Below, piece by piece: positions 24,097-34,996 of a stretch of 64,000 nt of DNA. A program made the position numbers and the translations under genes. The stretch's first letter is position 1; every line of letters starts with the position of its first letter. The notes under the pieces are model-generated. The model had not been told where the DNA came from and did not search any database. It worked only from the letters and a program-made list of their open reading frames with translations. The DNA lies in assembly GCA_029204225.1 (NCBI GenBank), contig CM055106.1, positions 33,452,361-33,516,360 of the forward strand. The letters are read 5' to 3'. The DNA is from Diphasiastrum complanatum. Its lineage: Eukaryota > Streptophyta > Lycopodiopsida > Lycopodiales > Lycopodiaceae.

Positions 24097-24186
<90 letters not shown>
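24082..24186. repeat. Compound microsatellite: C(26), (CT)n, (CA)n
   Basis: Twenty-six consecutive C (24082-24107), then about 23 CT units, then about 17 CA units. CATCATG on the left and CATGATG on the right flank it as a short inverted repeat. The homopolymer length may be affected by sequencing error. Confidence 0.95.
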
Positions 24187-24187
<1 letters not shown>

Positions 24188-24288
24188 ATGATGCAAAAAT
24201 ATGTGATGGGCTAATGTTGCTTGAAATTTGTTATGTTTATAGTAGTAGTATTGTGTATTAAGGTTGCTTTCAAACATTAGAAATTTGT

Positions 24289-24395
24289 GGCATTTGAGTT
24301 GCCAACGTTTAAACACGGAAGGCATGCAAAGAGCATGTGAAATGCGGCATTTGAGTTGCCATCGTTTAGACATGGAAAGCATGCAAAGAGCACAT
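24289..24395. repeat. Tandem duplication, 57-bp period
   Basis: The block starting GGCATTTGAGTTGCC at 24289 repeats from 24346 with several substitutions; both include GCATGCAAAGAGCA. Confidence 0.85.
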
Positions 24396-24399
24396 GATT

Positions 24400-27300
24400 G
24401 CAACAATTTAATCCCAAATACAATTACGATTGATCAAGGCTGTTTTGTAATAGTGAGCTTGTGTGCTTGAGATGGTGGCTCTGCGTGTGTCACTATTAGT
24501 TGCTCCCATTTGACGTCTTTTGGAAGGAAAAATATAAAACACTTTGTTGGAATTGTTTGGGAGTGAAATTGTAATATTTCACTCACTTTTACTATAGAGT
24601 GCAGTACAAATATATATTACTTATGGATTTTGAAAGAGAAAATCCACCAAATTGGCCACGTACAACCTCAAATTCATATCAAATAAGAAAAATCTTATAT
24701 CAATGTGGAAAAGATGGAAGCCATGGTGCTTACGTAAACTTGTGATAACATGTGAGAAGACCTTTGGGAAATTTACAAAGGAATGACCTAAGAGCTAATG
24801 TCCTATTATTTGTCAATCAAAATGGGACATGTACCTACTTAAAAAAAGGTCATAGATAGCCTTAAAATGTGTAGTAGCTCCTATGGACGACAATAATTAG
24901 TAATATACTCGATCAAAAGAACAAAGATTATTTAAAATGTGTGAGCAAAAGTTACTAGTGAATATCAACTAAAGAGCCATACAAAATGATGATAGAGGCC
25001 AATATTGGCTCCCAATGTCCATGAGGTAAAGTAAAAAACAAACTAGATGTATCTCGAAGTGGACCAAGCTAAACATCAAATCTTGAAAAACTTATAAGTC
25101 AATGACCAAGAAAAATATAGAGGCAATATATGATTGCAACATTAATGTCAAGCAATTCCATAATTGTTGTTACTTTAGAGTTTGAATCTAAACTAAATAA
25201 TGTGTTGTTGAATCAACAAGCAATGAACTATTTGAACCTTGACCCTTCAACAATTGCCGGACACAATCCTAAACTTTGGGGAGTTTTAGACGTTCTTTCC
25301 TCTTCTTGAGGTTGGGAGTTCAACTCCAACTCTCAACACAAAATGAGGACATGCTAGTGGAGAAAACCACTTGTCTAGCAAGAAGCCAAAAATGCAAAAT
25401 ACATTATAAAATGGAAGGAAAAAAGACTTGACAAAAGATAAAATAGGCCTCGAACATTAGGATTTCATAATCTAGCACTCTATTGTCCAACAATCAATTA
25501 TTAACAACGTATGCAAATGTGCAAGTTGGAATCACTTTGCCTTACACAAATTTTGCTTTTAACGCTTAAAAAGCCCCCATTTTCATCATAACAAATTACC
25601 ACCAAAGACTATTAACAAGCAATGTGTAGGGTGTGTCTATGCTACATCATACCTAAAACTGTGTAATACACATCAAAAAACATTCGTTATGCATGATGTT
25701 CTATTTAATGTATCATATCTACATGCATATCATATGTCAATCTCCTTAGATCTTATTTAAGAACCTTGAATAGGCCATTGGCATAGTCACCACCACATCA
25801 CATGAGAGGTGATCAATCTTCTTAGATCTTGTACAGTCATCAATGAACTAGTATTATCGTAAATATCAAGTGCCATTAAAAAAAAATCCAAGTCCTTTTT
25901 GATGGTACAAGTTACCCTACTTGTACAATTATATTACTTGGAAACTCCTTCCTTTAAGATTCTCAAAATATTCTACATAATAATGTTCTATTTCGATAGG
26001 GCACTTACGTTCATAACATATTACCCATGGCTCCTCCCCACTTAAGGCTCAAATACAAAGCATTAACCAACCGGAAGTCCATCACAAAAATTAGAGTTGC
26101 GTTAACAATAATCTTAAAGAGTCCAACCAAATCAAACCCTAACAATGTCCAACTCCACATTCTTAACTAGCATACACAAGCTCCCCTTACGCCTTTGTTT
26201 CATGTGCCTATGGCAAGATCTTATTCAGATTGTTATTAGTAGGTCAAACCAAATTACATCAACTACAATAGCACCAATTAGATTGTACTTTAAAATAGAA
26301 ACAAAGCAAATGACATATTTAACTGAGATACTGAACTTTTCCACTTTCAATAATCAAATAGATATCTTTATATAGACTTATGGATGCACAAGACTATCTA
26401 GATAAAATGGCACATGAAGACGGACATTCATGATACCTGTTGATGAAGACTGAAAATTTCCACTCATGTTCTGCTTCCATGTGCTGATACCATCATGCTT
26501 AAGCATTACGCCCAATCTAACATGAAACTCACCCTATTTACAATGAACCATACAAACAAATTAAGCAATTCGGCTACAAACAAATCCTAAAGGCCTCTTT
26601 CCATGTGGCCTGCCACATGGGAGCTAGGCCACACTTTCACCTTGCTGAACAGGTCGCCCATTCTCTCGAACACCTAATTTCAAATAAATTTGCAAACCCA
26701 CTCACCCGTTCAGCAACCCGTGCTGCTGAAAAATGTGACCATACCTGGGTGAATGGGTCACTGAAAAATGTCAACATACCAGTGCAACAATAATGCAAAT
26801 GCAGTAGCATATAAAACATCTATGTAGTCCCATGACCATGTGTCTGCTTTGCTAAAGAAAGTGGCGTCTTCGTTAGGCAGAAGCAGAAAAGCTTCAGAGT
26901 GGATCATAACCATGACAAACAGGAAAATCATCTACTGTTCTCCGAGAATCGTATGAATCATGGAATATTCATCATTAAGCTTTGAGAAATTGAAAATTTC
27001 TGGGAGACAGGCTTACGATCGATTGATATCAGTCATGGGTAAATACACTCTATAAACTTTCAGCATGATTCCATAAACATGATCCTCAATCCAAGGGAAA
27101 GGTATTGAAATGCGTTGGCTAGATATATAAAACATAGTCGCTATTGGTCAGAAACATGGGTATCAGAAAGCATTAATTCATCCGTACTGCTCTGCTCGAT
27201 TCAAAAAATTTATAAGCATTATAGTACTTACTGTGAGTCTTCACAAGCAACACGATGCTTTTGTGTTGTCTTCCTGTCATAATGCCGCTAGGACATCGAT

Positions 27301-27655
27301 CAAAAGCTCAGTAACAACTAGATCTATTTCTGTAGTGTTCAAGAGGAGCTAACAAATCAAAAAACTATAACTGCACTGTACATATTCAAAACAACTTAAT
27401 GGCAAGCAGCTGAATCTTTTAAGCTCTCTACGGGGATTCAACAATTACCAAGACTAATTTACACAGTTGGCAAACAAAAATATAATTTCAATGTGTTCTT
27501 CAGTGCTTAAACAAAAGAGAAAAAAGCTGTAAGAACTCGATATACTCAACAGTTTCAGCAAAAATAAGCCACAGTAAATTTATGCGGCTTTTGAGAATTA
27601 ATGTTCCAAAGCTTTCAGAAAGCTGTATCCTTGAAAAACTCGACCAATCAAGCCT
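24400..27655. other. Gene-free region downstream of RPP0
   Basis: AT-rich without a supported gene. The last few hundred bases should hold the RPP0 3' UTR. A perfect 8-bp stem with a 2-nt loop (CATGTGGC-CT-GCCACATG) sits at 26602-26619. Confidence 0.5.
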
Positions 27656-28624
27656 CTAATCAAAAAGACTGAAACCCATATCTTCATCAGACTCCTCTTC
27701 AGGCTCCGCCTTTGTCTCTGGCTCCTCTTTCTCTACCGCAGTTGGAGCGGCCACTGCTCCTGCAGAGACTGCAGGTGCAGCAGCTACAGCAAACTTACTA
27801 GGATCCTTGAGGTACTCTTTAAAAGAATCAGCTTGTGGAAACGAATACTCAGTTGCAAGAGCAACCGCCAACACATTCTTGTATGAATTCACAAAGTAGT
27901 GAGGTGCCGCAGCCAATGTAGGATACCCTACCGCCAAAGAAAGCGCAGCCACAGTCGACACACAAGCAGCAAACTTCTCAATCATATCATCCTCAGTTAA
28001 ATCTAAAACCGCTGGATTAAACACGGAGCCCTCATCGTAAATCATTTGCACAATAAGCCCGTAAGAGAAGGGACGAATCCCGAGCTTTGCAAGCAAAGCT
28101 GCTTCGGAAGATCCGACCTTGTCGCCCTGCTTAACAAGCTCAACAGGTGCAATAATTTCCACAGTACCCTTGTTGATCTTGGTGGGGATATTCAAAACCT
28201 GGAAGAAAGAAGTCTGAGATGGATCAAGGCCTGTATTGCCGGGAGGGATAACCACATCAATCGGAGCAACAAGCCCTACGCGAGCAGGCGCCCCAACCTT
28301 ATACTTAGCCACCTCTTCCCTAACTTCTTTCAGATCACCTTTGGTGAAAATCAATCCCACATTGCCAACCAGCAAGGGCATAAGATTCAACACATCAGAG
28401 TTGCCATTCTTTTCAGAGAAAGTGCGAATAGTGCGCTTCATCATGGTGTTCTTTCCCATCAGAACCACCGAATCTGGCCGCAGACCCTTCCTGATCTGCT
28501 GAAGCTGCGTAGATCCCACATTGTCAGCAACACAGATCAAAGCTTTGGAGTATTCTTCCAATAAACCGCATAGCTTCTTATCATAGACGGCCTTTTTCTC
28601 GGCTTTTGTTCCTTTGAAACCCAT
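27656..28624 (-). CDS. RPP0: 60S acidic ribosomal protein P0 (uL10)
   Basis: The 322-residue product is full length for plant P0 and uninterrupted. P0 anchors the P1/P2 dimers to the large subunit, forming the lateral stalk that recruits elongation factors; it acts in the cytoplasm. The start [18 protein letters not shown] is the standard N terminus. Residues 1 to about 185 are the L10 rRNA-binding region ([36 protein letters not shown]). The central part is the eukaryotic insertion, followed by P1/P2-binding helices and an Ala/Pro-rich hinge. It ends in the diagnostic acidic tail [11 protein letters not shown]. The coding region has no introns, but TTTTCTTTGCAG just upstream (acceptor at 28639) suggests a 5' UTR intron. 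Telo-boxes lie upstream, as in many plant ribosomal-protein promoters. Confidence 0.97.
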   Translation of the reverse strand: MGFKGTKAEKKAVYDKKLCGLLEEYSKALICVADNVGSTQLQQIRKGLRPDSVVLMGKNTMMKRTIRTFSEKNGNSDVLNLMPLLVGNVGLIFTKGDLKEVREEVAKYKVGAPARVGLVAPIDVVIPPGNTGLDPSQTSFFQVLNIPTKINKGTVEIIAPVELVKQGDKVGSSEAALLAKLGIRPFSYGLIVQMIYDEGSVFNPAVLDLTEDDMIEKFAACVSTVAALSLAVGYPTLAAAPHYFVNSYKNVLAVALATEYSFPQADSFKEYLKDPSKFAVAAAPAVSAGAVAAPTAVEKEEPETKAEPEEESDEDMGFSLFD

Positions 28625-28638
28625 TCTGGAAATCGATC

Positions 28639-28650
28639 CTGCAAAGAAAA
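28639..28650 (-). other. Probable 3' splice site in the RPP0 5' UTR
   Basis: The minus strand reads a pyrimidine-rich TTTTCTTTGCAG ending 14 bases before the ATG. I could not fix the matching donor; one candidate is GTTAAAG near 28785. Confidence 0.5.
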
Positions 28651-28817
28651 GCTTGAAACAAAATGTAAAGCAAATTCAATATAGAACCCTATAATTCCAA
28701 ATGAAAAGGAAAATGGAGGTGGCAGAGATTGGGGTCCAAGCCAAGCTCCTGCGGCAAGGCAAGGCGGGCAGCGATGGCTGCCTCTTTAACCCCCAACAAG
28801 AAGCCGCGCACCAAAGA

Positions 28818-28853
28818 ACGAAGACGAAGACGAAGACGAAGACGAAGACGAAG
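28818..28853. repeat. (ACGAAG)6 hexamer repeat
   Basis: Six perfect ACGAAG units in the RPP0 5' region; on the minus strand a CTTCGT pyrimidine-rich repeat that would fall in the 5' UTR or promoter. Confidence 0.9.
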
Positions 28854-28910
28854 AATAACAACAGAGAGCAAAAAGCAAACTGGATCTCTTGGGAGAATCA
28901 TAGAATAGGT

Positions 28911-28920
28911 TTTAGGGTTT
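28911..28920 (-). promoter_or_regulatory. Telo-box upstream of RPP0
   Basis: The minus strand reads AAACCCTAAA, the interstitial telomere motif enriched in promoters of plant translation genes. A second copy lies at 29411-29420, about 790 bp before the ATG. The position of this one, about 290 bp before the ATG, suits a proximal promoter element. Confidence 0.65.
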
Positions 28921-29153
28921 GTCATAGAGACGAGAACGACATTGCATCTCACCCGTTGGTCTGGGGCTTTAGCGATAAAGATCGATGCATCTGGATCCTT
29001 GGATTCAGATCTCATTTGCACCGTCGATCTTGCACAGCCACCACATCTGTGCCATTTGTACTGAGATGAGACTCGTTTACACCCTTGGGCGGCTCTTATT
29101 AAAGAGTGCACCCAAGATGCACTTGTAGTGCCTTTGTTACACAGGCCTCACTC

Positions 29154-29270
29154 CATCCAAGGGAATGATACCCAACGGGATTGGCTCAACTGGTTAGCTT
29201 GGCATCCAAAGTTTCTTTGGTCCCAGGTTCGAGCCTCCCCTTGGAAACCAAGAAACATCCAAGGGAATGA
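29154..29270 (+). mobile_element. tRNA-derived SINE with 15-bp target duplication
   Basis: The 87-bp body (29169-29255) contains an A-box-like TGGCTCAACTGG (29182-29193) and a perfect B box GGTTCGAGCC (29226-29235), the RNA polymerase III promoter of tRNA-derived SINEs. It is flanked by identical 15-bp repeats CATCCAAGGGAATGA at 29154-29168 and 29256-29270. Diverged copies lie at 50381-50450 and 61823-61898 on the minus strand. The body is unusually short and ends in AAGAAA. Confidence 0.82.
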
Positions 29271-29279
29271 CATCTTTTT

Positions 29280-29372
29280 TTTCTTTCTCCCTTAGCCTCA
29301 TCCATCATCGTTGGATGAAATGGTTATTTCTTTCTCCCTTAGCTTCATCCATCATCATTGGATGGAGTGGGG
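29280..29372. repeat. Two tandem 47-bp units
   Basis: TTTCTTTCTCCCTTAGC starts units at 29280 and 29327. Each includes a small inverted repeat CATCCATCATC-TTGGATG. Adjacent to the SINE. Confidence 0.75.
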
Positions 29373-29461
29373 CTAGGAGTGCACTCCTTATCTCTGACAT
29401 TGAGTTGGGTTTTAGGGTTTAGGTCATTTAAAACTTGATTGGGTGAGAGATTCAAAAGTAG

Positions 29462-29579
29462 TGTAAAGGATTTCAGATAATTATGATCTCAATCCACTTG
29501 AAAGATCTTGGATTACAAAGATAAATACTCTACCAATCTCACCAATGTAGAAAAACTCAGCATCTACACACAAAATGAG
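29462..29579 (-). repeat. Fragment of the family-C LTR
   Basis: Matches the first 118 bp of the LTR at 37113 (TGTGAAGGATTTCAG versus TGTAAAGGATTTCAG), including TTACAAAG and TCTACACACAAAATGAGA. It diverges after 29579. The stretch 29580-29700 is unassigned. Confidence 0.75.
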
Positions 29580-29700
29580 ACTTCCTTGCTGCTCCTTTGA
29601 ACTTGAGTCTTCAATAAGCTGCAAAAACAGATCCATAACATCTTTTCCAATTACCTCTCCTTTGATGCTCTTGACTAGCTCCAAATTGCCCACTTCCCTT

Positions 29701-30728
29701 TGTTGGGTTGAAAGAGGGTGTGTGAGTGTGAGAAACGAAAATAACTCGAAAAGAAACGAACACGAAAGGAAGCGAACTCGAAACTCGAAAAAGAAACGAA
29801 CTCGAACGGAAAGTATTTGTGCGCAGCAGAATGAGCTATCTTACTCTTTCCCTAAGCATGACTATGCCTATACAGTTAGACTAATAATGATTTGCTAAGA
29901 ACAGATCACCAGATTGAGCAATAAGAGAGTCAGACGGAATGTAGAAAAGCATAGCAATATTGACACAAATCTGAACGCAAAACAAGACAGAGTTGTTATC
30001 AAATTAAGTATAGCAAAATATATATGTCAATAATGTTGTTGAGCACAAGACAATAGCGGATGAAACCGTGTTCTACAAAGCTAATCCAATTTGTAAGAAA
30101 GAATAAACCTATTACTGACAATACAAGGAATTGATGCGCGAAAGCATCTACTTCATCTATCTCTGATAAACTTCTGATGCTATTATTTTCACACTTAATT
30201 TCTCTCACATTACAGAATACGCAAATGATATTCAATATATATACATAATTTTACAGATGTGCAAATGAAGAAAATACAAAGTGGATGTGTTGTCTATGGG
30301 AGATCGTGGGTGGTTGTTGTCGTTGTCAAATCTGTTAGCACAGTTGCATGGGATGAGCGTGAGAAGGCCGCAACATCAGCCTTTGATGAAATGAACGTTG
30401 GTGAAGATGCGAAAAATGTGACACTCTAACAAATGCCTTAGGATTTGATTTACAGGGTGTCTCCGCTTTTCCTAGGGCACCTTCGGCATTTTGTAAGGCA
30501 GTGTCGTCTTTTTCGCCTGTCACAAATCCTGTGTAAAAATACAGTGTCGCGTTTTTCGTCTTTTTCGCTTGTGGAAAAATTACTTGTATGTATGCAGACA
30601 GTGGAGTATTTCGCCTGTCTTATTTTACATGTAAATATGCAGACTGTGCGACAACATGAGTAAAAATGCAGCAAGAATGGAGGCAGATTAAAATAGGATC
30701 TAGGAGAGTAAAGGAGATAAATCCAACA
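29701..30728 (-). repeat. 3' LTR of a deleted family-B Copia (1028 bp)
   Basis: Begins TGTTGGGTTGAAAGAGG and ends ATCCAACA. Same length (1028 bp) and shared blocks with the element B LTR, though diverged: a long run of CTCGAAAAGAAACG motifs and GTGCGCAGCAGAATGA. A low-complexity AAATGCAG/TTTTTCGC segment at 30400-30680 resembles parts of the E-type LTRs. Confidence 0.8.
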
Positions 30729-30739
30729 CCCCCCCTTAA
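30729..30739 (-). other. Polypurine tract of the deleted Copia
   Basis: On the minus strand TTAAGGGGGGG directly precedes the LTR start at 30728. Confidence 0.75.
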
Positions 30740-31424
30740 TCTGAATCCGTGAATCCCTTGATCTTCGAACTTAGCAATGCACAAAACTTGTTGCATTAAC
30801 ACTTAATGCTTTCGTGAATATATCTGCAACCATGTCCTACGTTCTGCAGTACGTTAAGCTCACCTCCTTGTTGGGAACCTTGCCCCTGATGTAGTGATAT
30901 TTGATTTCAATGTGCTTACTCCTAGACATCTTTCCTTTTAATCAAACAAGCATCTCCATCAAACTCCACCTTGAGGCCCTTACTTAGCATTTGACTCACA
31001 CTAAGCAAATTCTTGGTAATAGATGGAATAAACAAGACATCCTCCAAATGAACATTCCTATTTGTAGAGAGAGAAATAGGAATTGTGCCAATCCCTTTGA
31101 TTGCACACTCACCATCATTGGCCGTGTAGATCACCCTCTTGTCATCTCCATATGCCAACAAAGATGTGAAGTACTCTTTGTGAAAGGTCATGTGTGAACT
31201 TGCTCCACTATCAATCCACCAAGGATCTAGATCTCCATCATTAGCAAGCATACATGAAAACATCACAAAAGCATCATCATTTGCATCTTGAACATCCAAA
31301 CCATCCTCATCAAGAGTAAGATTATCTTGCTTGTCTCCTTGGTCTCTCTTCTTCTTGTAGCACTCACTTGCAAAGTGTCATTTGATGCCACAATAGAAGC
31401 ACTTGAGCTTTGATCTATCTTGTT
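30740..31424 (-). pseudogene. Deleted Copia interior: knuckle and protease joined to the RNase H end
   Basis: On the minus strand, a knuckle region (about 31340-31400) is followed by an open 125-codon protease/GAG-pre part (30922-31299) with WWIDSGASSHMTFHKEYF and LSTNRNVHLEDVLFIPSITK. Immediately after its stop, RNase H C-terminal sequence begins (SKHIEIKYHYIRGKV, DMVADIFTKAL, about 30770-30920), leading to the polypurine tract and LTR. Integrase, RT and most of RNase H are missing, so one internal deletion joined the two parts. Element E truncates it on the right at about 31425. Confidence 0.8.
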
Positions 31425-32470
31425 ACTATTAAGACATCTTCGCTTTTTTGAGGGCACCTTCAACTTTTTAAGGGCACCTTAAAGTTGTTTTTAAGGTACC
31501 TTTGACTTCTTCGCAATCTCCCAAAGAACGCGAGAAAGCCAAACTGTTACAGAGATCTTCGTTTTTCTGAGGGCACCTTCAACTTTCTGAATATGCCTTA
31601 AACTTATCTAGGACACCTTCAGCTTTTTCGCAAAAACCCGAAGAGAGAGAAAGCAGAATGTCGAAGGTCGTCTAAAATGAACGAGGTTCGCTCTCACGTT
31701 ATTTTGCGATACACCATGCGAAGTGACAGAGATTTGCGACGTCCTTGTCCACGTCAACGATCCTAATTTGTTGACCGCATACACTATGTACAGTTGTCAC
31801 ATAAGCCATATACTTCCAAGTACAACAACTTTTCCAATTAGGTGACAAACATTCAATGTAATTAATACATGGATGAAATCTATAAATAGATAATCCAAGC
31901 ATAGATTACTGGTTGTTCCGTCCATGAGACGTATTATTTGAGCCTCCCAATTACGCCATCAATTTTTGGTTGTATTTGCTATTTGTATTGTGCTTAAGTG
32001 TAGTATAGCAGCAGCACGTTTGTATCTGTGTACAACGTAGATGAATGCTTGTTGTGATTGAATGCACTTTCATTGTTGTTTGATCGCGCTTGTATACTCA
32101 CTCTGATCAAAACACGGACATCTACAACTCCTCAGTTTCTAATCAGACGATGGTTGTCTTTGACGTATGAGAAACTCTCGATATCATACCGGCTCTTTCA
32201 TCTGTTTCAGAACTATACTTCACATTGAATTTGATTTCAGTAGTACCACACACAAACCATCTCTAATATCTTCGGTGGACTGTACTCTTGTTTTAGAGTA
32301 TGAATTGATTTTTAAGATCATGTTGGGCAATCAGAACACATAAGATCTTTTGCATAAGTTGTCTATTAGACTGTTTTTTGAACTAGCAGCCGATTACGAC
32401 GGGAGAGTTGTTCCACAATATTCCTGCTCTCTTATGCATTCTCGTTCTTCCTTCTACCTTGCCCCCATCA
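31425..32470 (+). repeat. 5' LTR of element E, left-truncated
   Basis: Aligns by eye with 35535-36497 over nearly its whole length. It has repeated GAGGGCACCTTCAACTTT modules (31440-31620), a CTATAAATAG TATA box (about 31880) and ends CCCCCATCA. A minus-strand Copia fragment abuts its left edge. Confidence 0.8.
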
Positions 32471-32473
32471 GAT

Positions 32474-32485
32474 TGGTATCAGAGC
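32474..32485 (+). other. Primer-binding site of element E
   Basis: TGGTATCAGAGC three bases after the LTR end. Confidence 0.85.
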
Positions 32486-32537
32486 ATAGTCCAAAAAAAC
32501 CGAGAGATTAAGTTTGTTCTATTTGTATACTGTTATC

Positions 32538-33125
32538 ATGTCTCATATAGGTAGCTCTTCATCTTCATCACTCAGTGAAGCTAGAGTCATTGACAAGTTC
32601 AATGGTTCTAACTTCTACATTTGGAAGTTGAAACTTAGAATGATGTTGATAAATAGAGATCTTTGGGATGTAGTAGAAGGTGCGGACCTGAAACCAAAAG
32701 ATGGTGATCAAGCAAAGGCCTAGAGGATCAAAGATCAGAAGGCCTTAGCATGTGTCACACTCAATCTGACCGACTCCCAAATGTTTCACGTTACCACGTG
32801 CAAAACCTCTAAGGAAGCACTGGACTTGTTATCAAGTCTCTATGAGACTCACGATGTAACCACGAAATTACATCTTAGAAGGAAGTTCTTTACTCTTAGC
32901 ATGTCCGATTCTACTGCCATCACTTCTCACATCAACAGCTTCAAGTCCATGTTAGATCAATTATCAGCTGTAGGATGTTCTATTCAAGATGATGATGTCG
33001 TTATGACCTTGCTTTCTTCTCTTCCAAAGTCCTATGAGCACTTTGTCGTGATGATCCCCACACAACCGGACCTCACCCTTCAAAAGGTGATTGGTCATCT
33101 TCTTCAAGAAGAAATGCGGAGAAAG
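32538..33125 (+). pseudogene. Element E Copia gag
   Basis: Starts MSHIGSSSSSSLSEARVIDK. Core motifs are NFYIWKLKLRMMLINRDLWD, HLRRKFFTLSMSDS and LLSSLPKSYEHFVVMI. An in-frame TAG at 32721-32723 stands where a Trp is usual (TGG to TAG). The frame then passes directly into integrase sequence near 33127, so the knuckle, protease and first half of integrase are deleted. Confidence 0.8.
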
Positions 33126-33126
33126 A

Positions 33127-33530
33127 TTAGCAACATGTCCATCAAAAGACAGTTCACTACTTCTTATTTAGCTCAACAGAACGAGATTGCAGAAAAGAAG
33201 AACCGAACTCTTCTCAACTCAGCCAGATCAATGCTACATCAAGCACACCTACTTGCGAAGTTCTGGACAGAAACTATTGCCACAGCCTATTACGTGCAAA
33301 ACAGATCCAGCACCAAAGCCGTCAACAACAAAATTTTCTATGAAGTTTGGCAGTGTCAGCCATTTAAAAATATTTGGTTGTATATGTTTTCTCACATTTC
33401 TAAATAGCTTAGGAGGAAACTAGATTATAGGACAAATAAATGTATTTTCATTGGTTATCCTGATGAACATAAAGCTTATAAGTTTATGATCCATCCACCA
33501 ATGTAGTATCTATCTCTAGGGGTGTCATGT
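33127..33530 (+). pseudogene. Element E integrase C-terminal half
   Basis: Begins near NEIAEKKNRTLLNSARSML, where the catalytic Glu lies in the usual NGVAERKNRTL motif (here NEIAEKKN). It continues with AKFWTETIATAYYVQNR and, after a stop and shift, KCIFIGYPDEHKAYKF. A remnant linker with acidic and Thr residues extends to about 33780. Confidence 0.75.
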
Positions 33531-33889
33531 TTCAAGAACATGCATATTATGATTTCAAACAGCCGTTGATAGATGATGCTATGTTATTTCATCCTATTCT
33601 ACATAGTATTCAACCTTCCAACGTTGATTATTCTTCTACAGAATCTGTAGCTACAGCTACAGAAGCCGAGCAGCACACAGTACCTGTCGCCAGACCAAAC
33701 CAAACAAGCTCAGCAGATCTGGAGAAGTTCAAGAAGAAGAATCGGCACATCTTGATCAACAGAACGTCCTAGATCCTCACGGCCTCGGACAGTTCCTGAT
33801 AGGTATACACCTCAATCATTTTGGACTTCATCTGAAGAACCAGAGAGCCTAGCCGAAGCATTAACTCCAAGGATGCTGTGAAGTGGTGA

Positions 33890-34320
33890 GAAGCTATGGA
33901 AAGTGAGTATAAATCACTTTTGCATAACCAGATCTGGACACTGGTTGACTTTCTCACTCACAAGAGAGTTATCAACAATAAGTGGATCTTCAAGAAGAAG
34001 ATCAACTCTGATGGTTCCATTTCTAAACGAAAAGCACGGTTGGTGGCTAAAGGAATTTACTCAGGTCCAAGGAGTGGATTACCAAAAAATATTCAGTCAT
34101 GCCGTTAAGATATAGTCAATCAGGACTCTGATCACATTAGCAGCTGCCAAAGATCTCGAAATGCACCAAATGGATGTCAAGGTAACATTTCTCAATGACA
34201 ACGTCGAAGAGGAACTGCATACCTTCCAACTAGAAGGATTCGAAGTCAAAGACCAAGAGCACAAAGTGTGCAAGCTGCACAAAGCAAGCGAAGTAGCCTT
34301 ATCATTCACTAATCGGATCT
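33890..34320 (+). pseudogene. Element E reverse transcriptase N-terminal part
   Basis: Shows VINNKWIFKKKINSDGSISK and KARLVAKG, then a frameshift to QVQGVDYQKIFSHAV, then MHQMDVKVTFLNDNVEEELH, the QMDVKTAFLNG core. The catalytic YVDD block and everything up to RNase H are deleted near 34310. Confidence 0.78.
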
Positions 34321-34323
34321 TTA

Positions 34324-34983
34324 ATGTATGCAAAGCTGTGTACTAGACCAGATTTAGCATACACCATTAGCACGTTAAGTCAATTCATGTCTAATCCCAA
34401 GATCTCTCATTGGAAAGCATTGAAGAGAGTGATGAGATATATTCAGGGAACTTTAGATTACATCTTATGTTACGATGGAAATGCTATCGACCCACTTGTC
34501 CTGCGAGGCTATTCTGACTCGGATTGGGCAGGAACAGTCTCTACCAAAAAATCTACCTCCGAGTTCTGTTTCTATCTGGCAGGGGGACCGATTTCGTGGA
34601 ATTCAAGGAAGCAGAAATCAGTCACACTTTTTTTAACAGAGGCAGAGTACATCACAATATGTCAAGTTTCAAAAGAAGCTATATGGATCAGGTTGTTACT
34701 TCATGACTTACATCACACTCAGTTTAATACTACCACCATTCTGTGTGACAACATGAGCTATATTTCATTGTCACTGACTCCCATATTTCATGGCAAATCC
34801 AAGCATATAGAAATCCAGTATCATTTCATTCGGAAGAAAGTCTTCTCAGGGCAAGTGATCTTTCAATACTACTCCACAACAGAAATGGTCGCAGACATCT
34901 TCACCAAAGCACTTCCCAGGATCAATCATCAAAAGTTCTTCAACATGCTGAACCTGACGAAGTTACCAAGGCACCAACCGTGA
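34324..34983 (+). pseudogene. Element E RNase H, open over 219 codons
   Basis: Typical Copia RNase H: RPDLAYTISTLSQFMSNP, HWKALKRVMRYIQGT, then GYSDSDWAGTVSTKKSTSEF, ISWNSRKQKSVTLFLTEAEY, KHIEIQYHFIRKKV and MVADIFTKALPR. The acidic residues of the active site look present. The frame is open, but with no linked RT it cannot be part of a working polyprotein. Confidence 0.85.
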
Positions 34984-34987
34984 CCTT

Positions 34988-34994
34988 AAGGGGG
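34988..34994 (+). other. Polypurine tract of element E
   Basis: AAGGGGG within CTTAAGGGGGAC, just after the RNase H stop codon. Confidence 0.7.
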
Positions 34995-34996
34995 AC

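Noticed and set aside
28046-28564. 172-codon frame opposite RPP0
   Set aside because: Antisense shadow of a strongly conserved gene.
28689-29111. 140-codon open frame on the minus strand upstream of RPP0
   Set aside because: It spans the presumed 5' UTR and promoter, includes the hexamer repeat as Arg-Leu repeats, and shows no domain.
29169-29255. A tRNA gene
   Set aside because: The B box is perfect but no cloverleaf fits, the ends are not tRNA-like, and a 15-bp TSD flanks it; SINE is the better reading.
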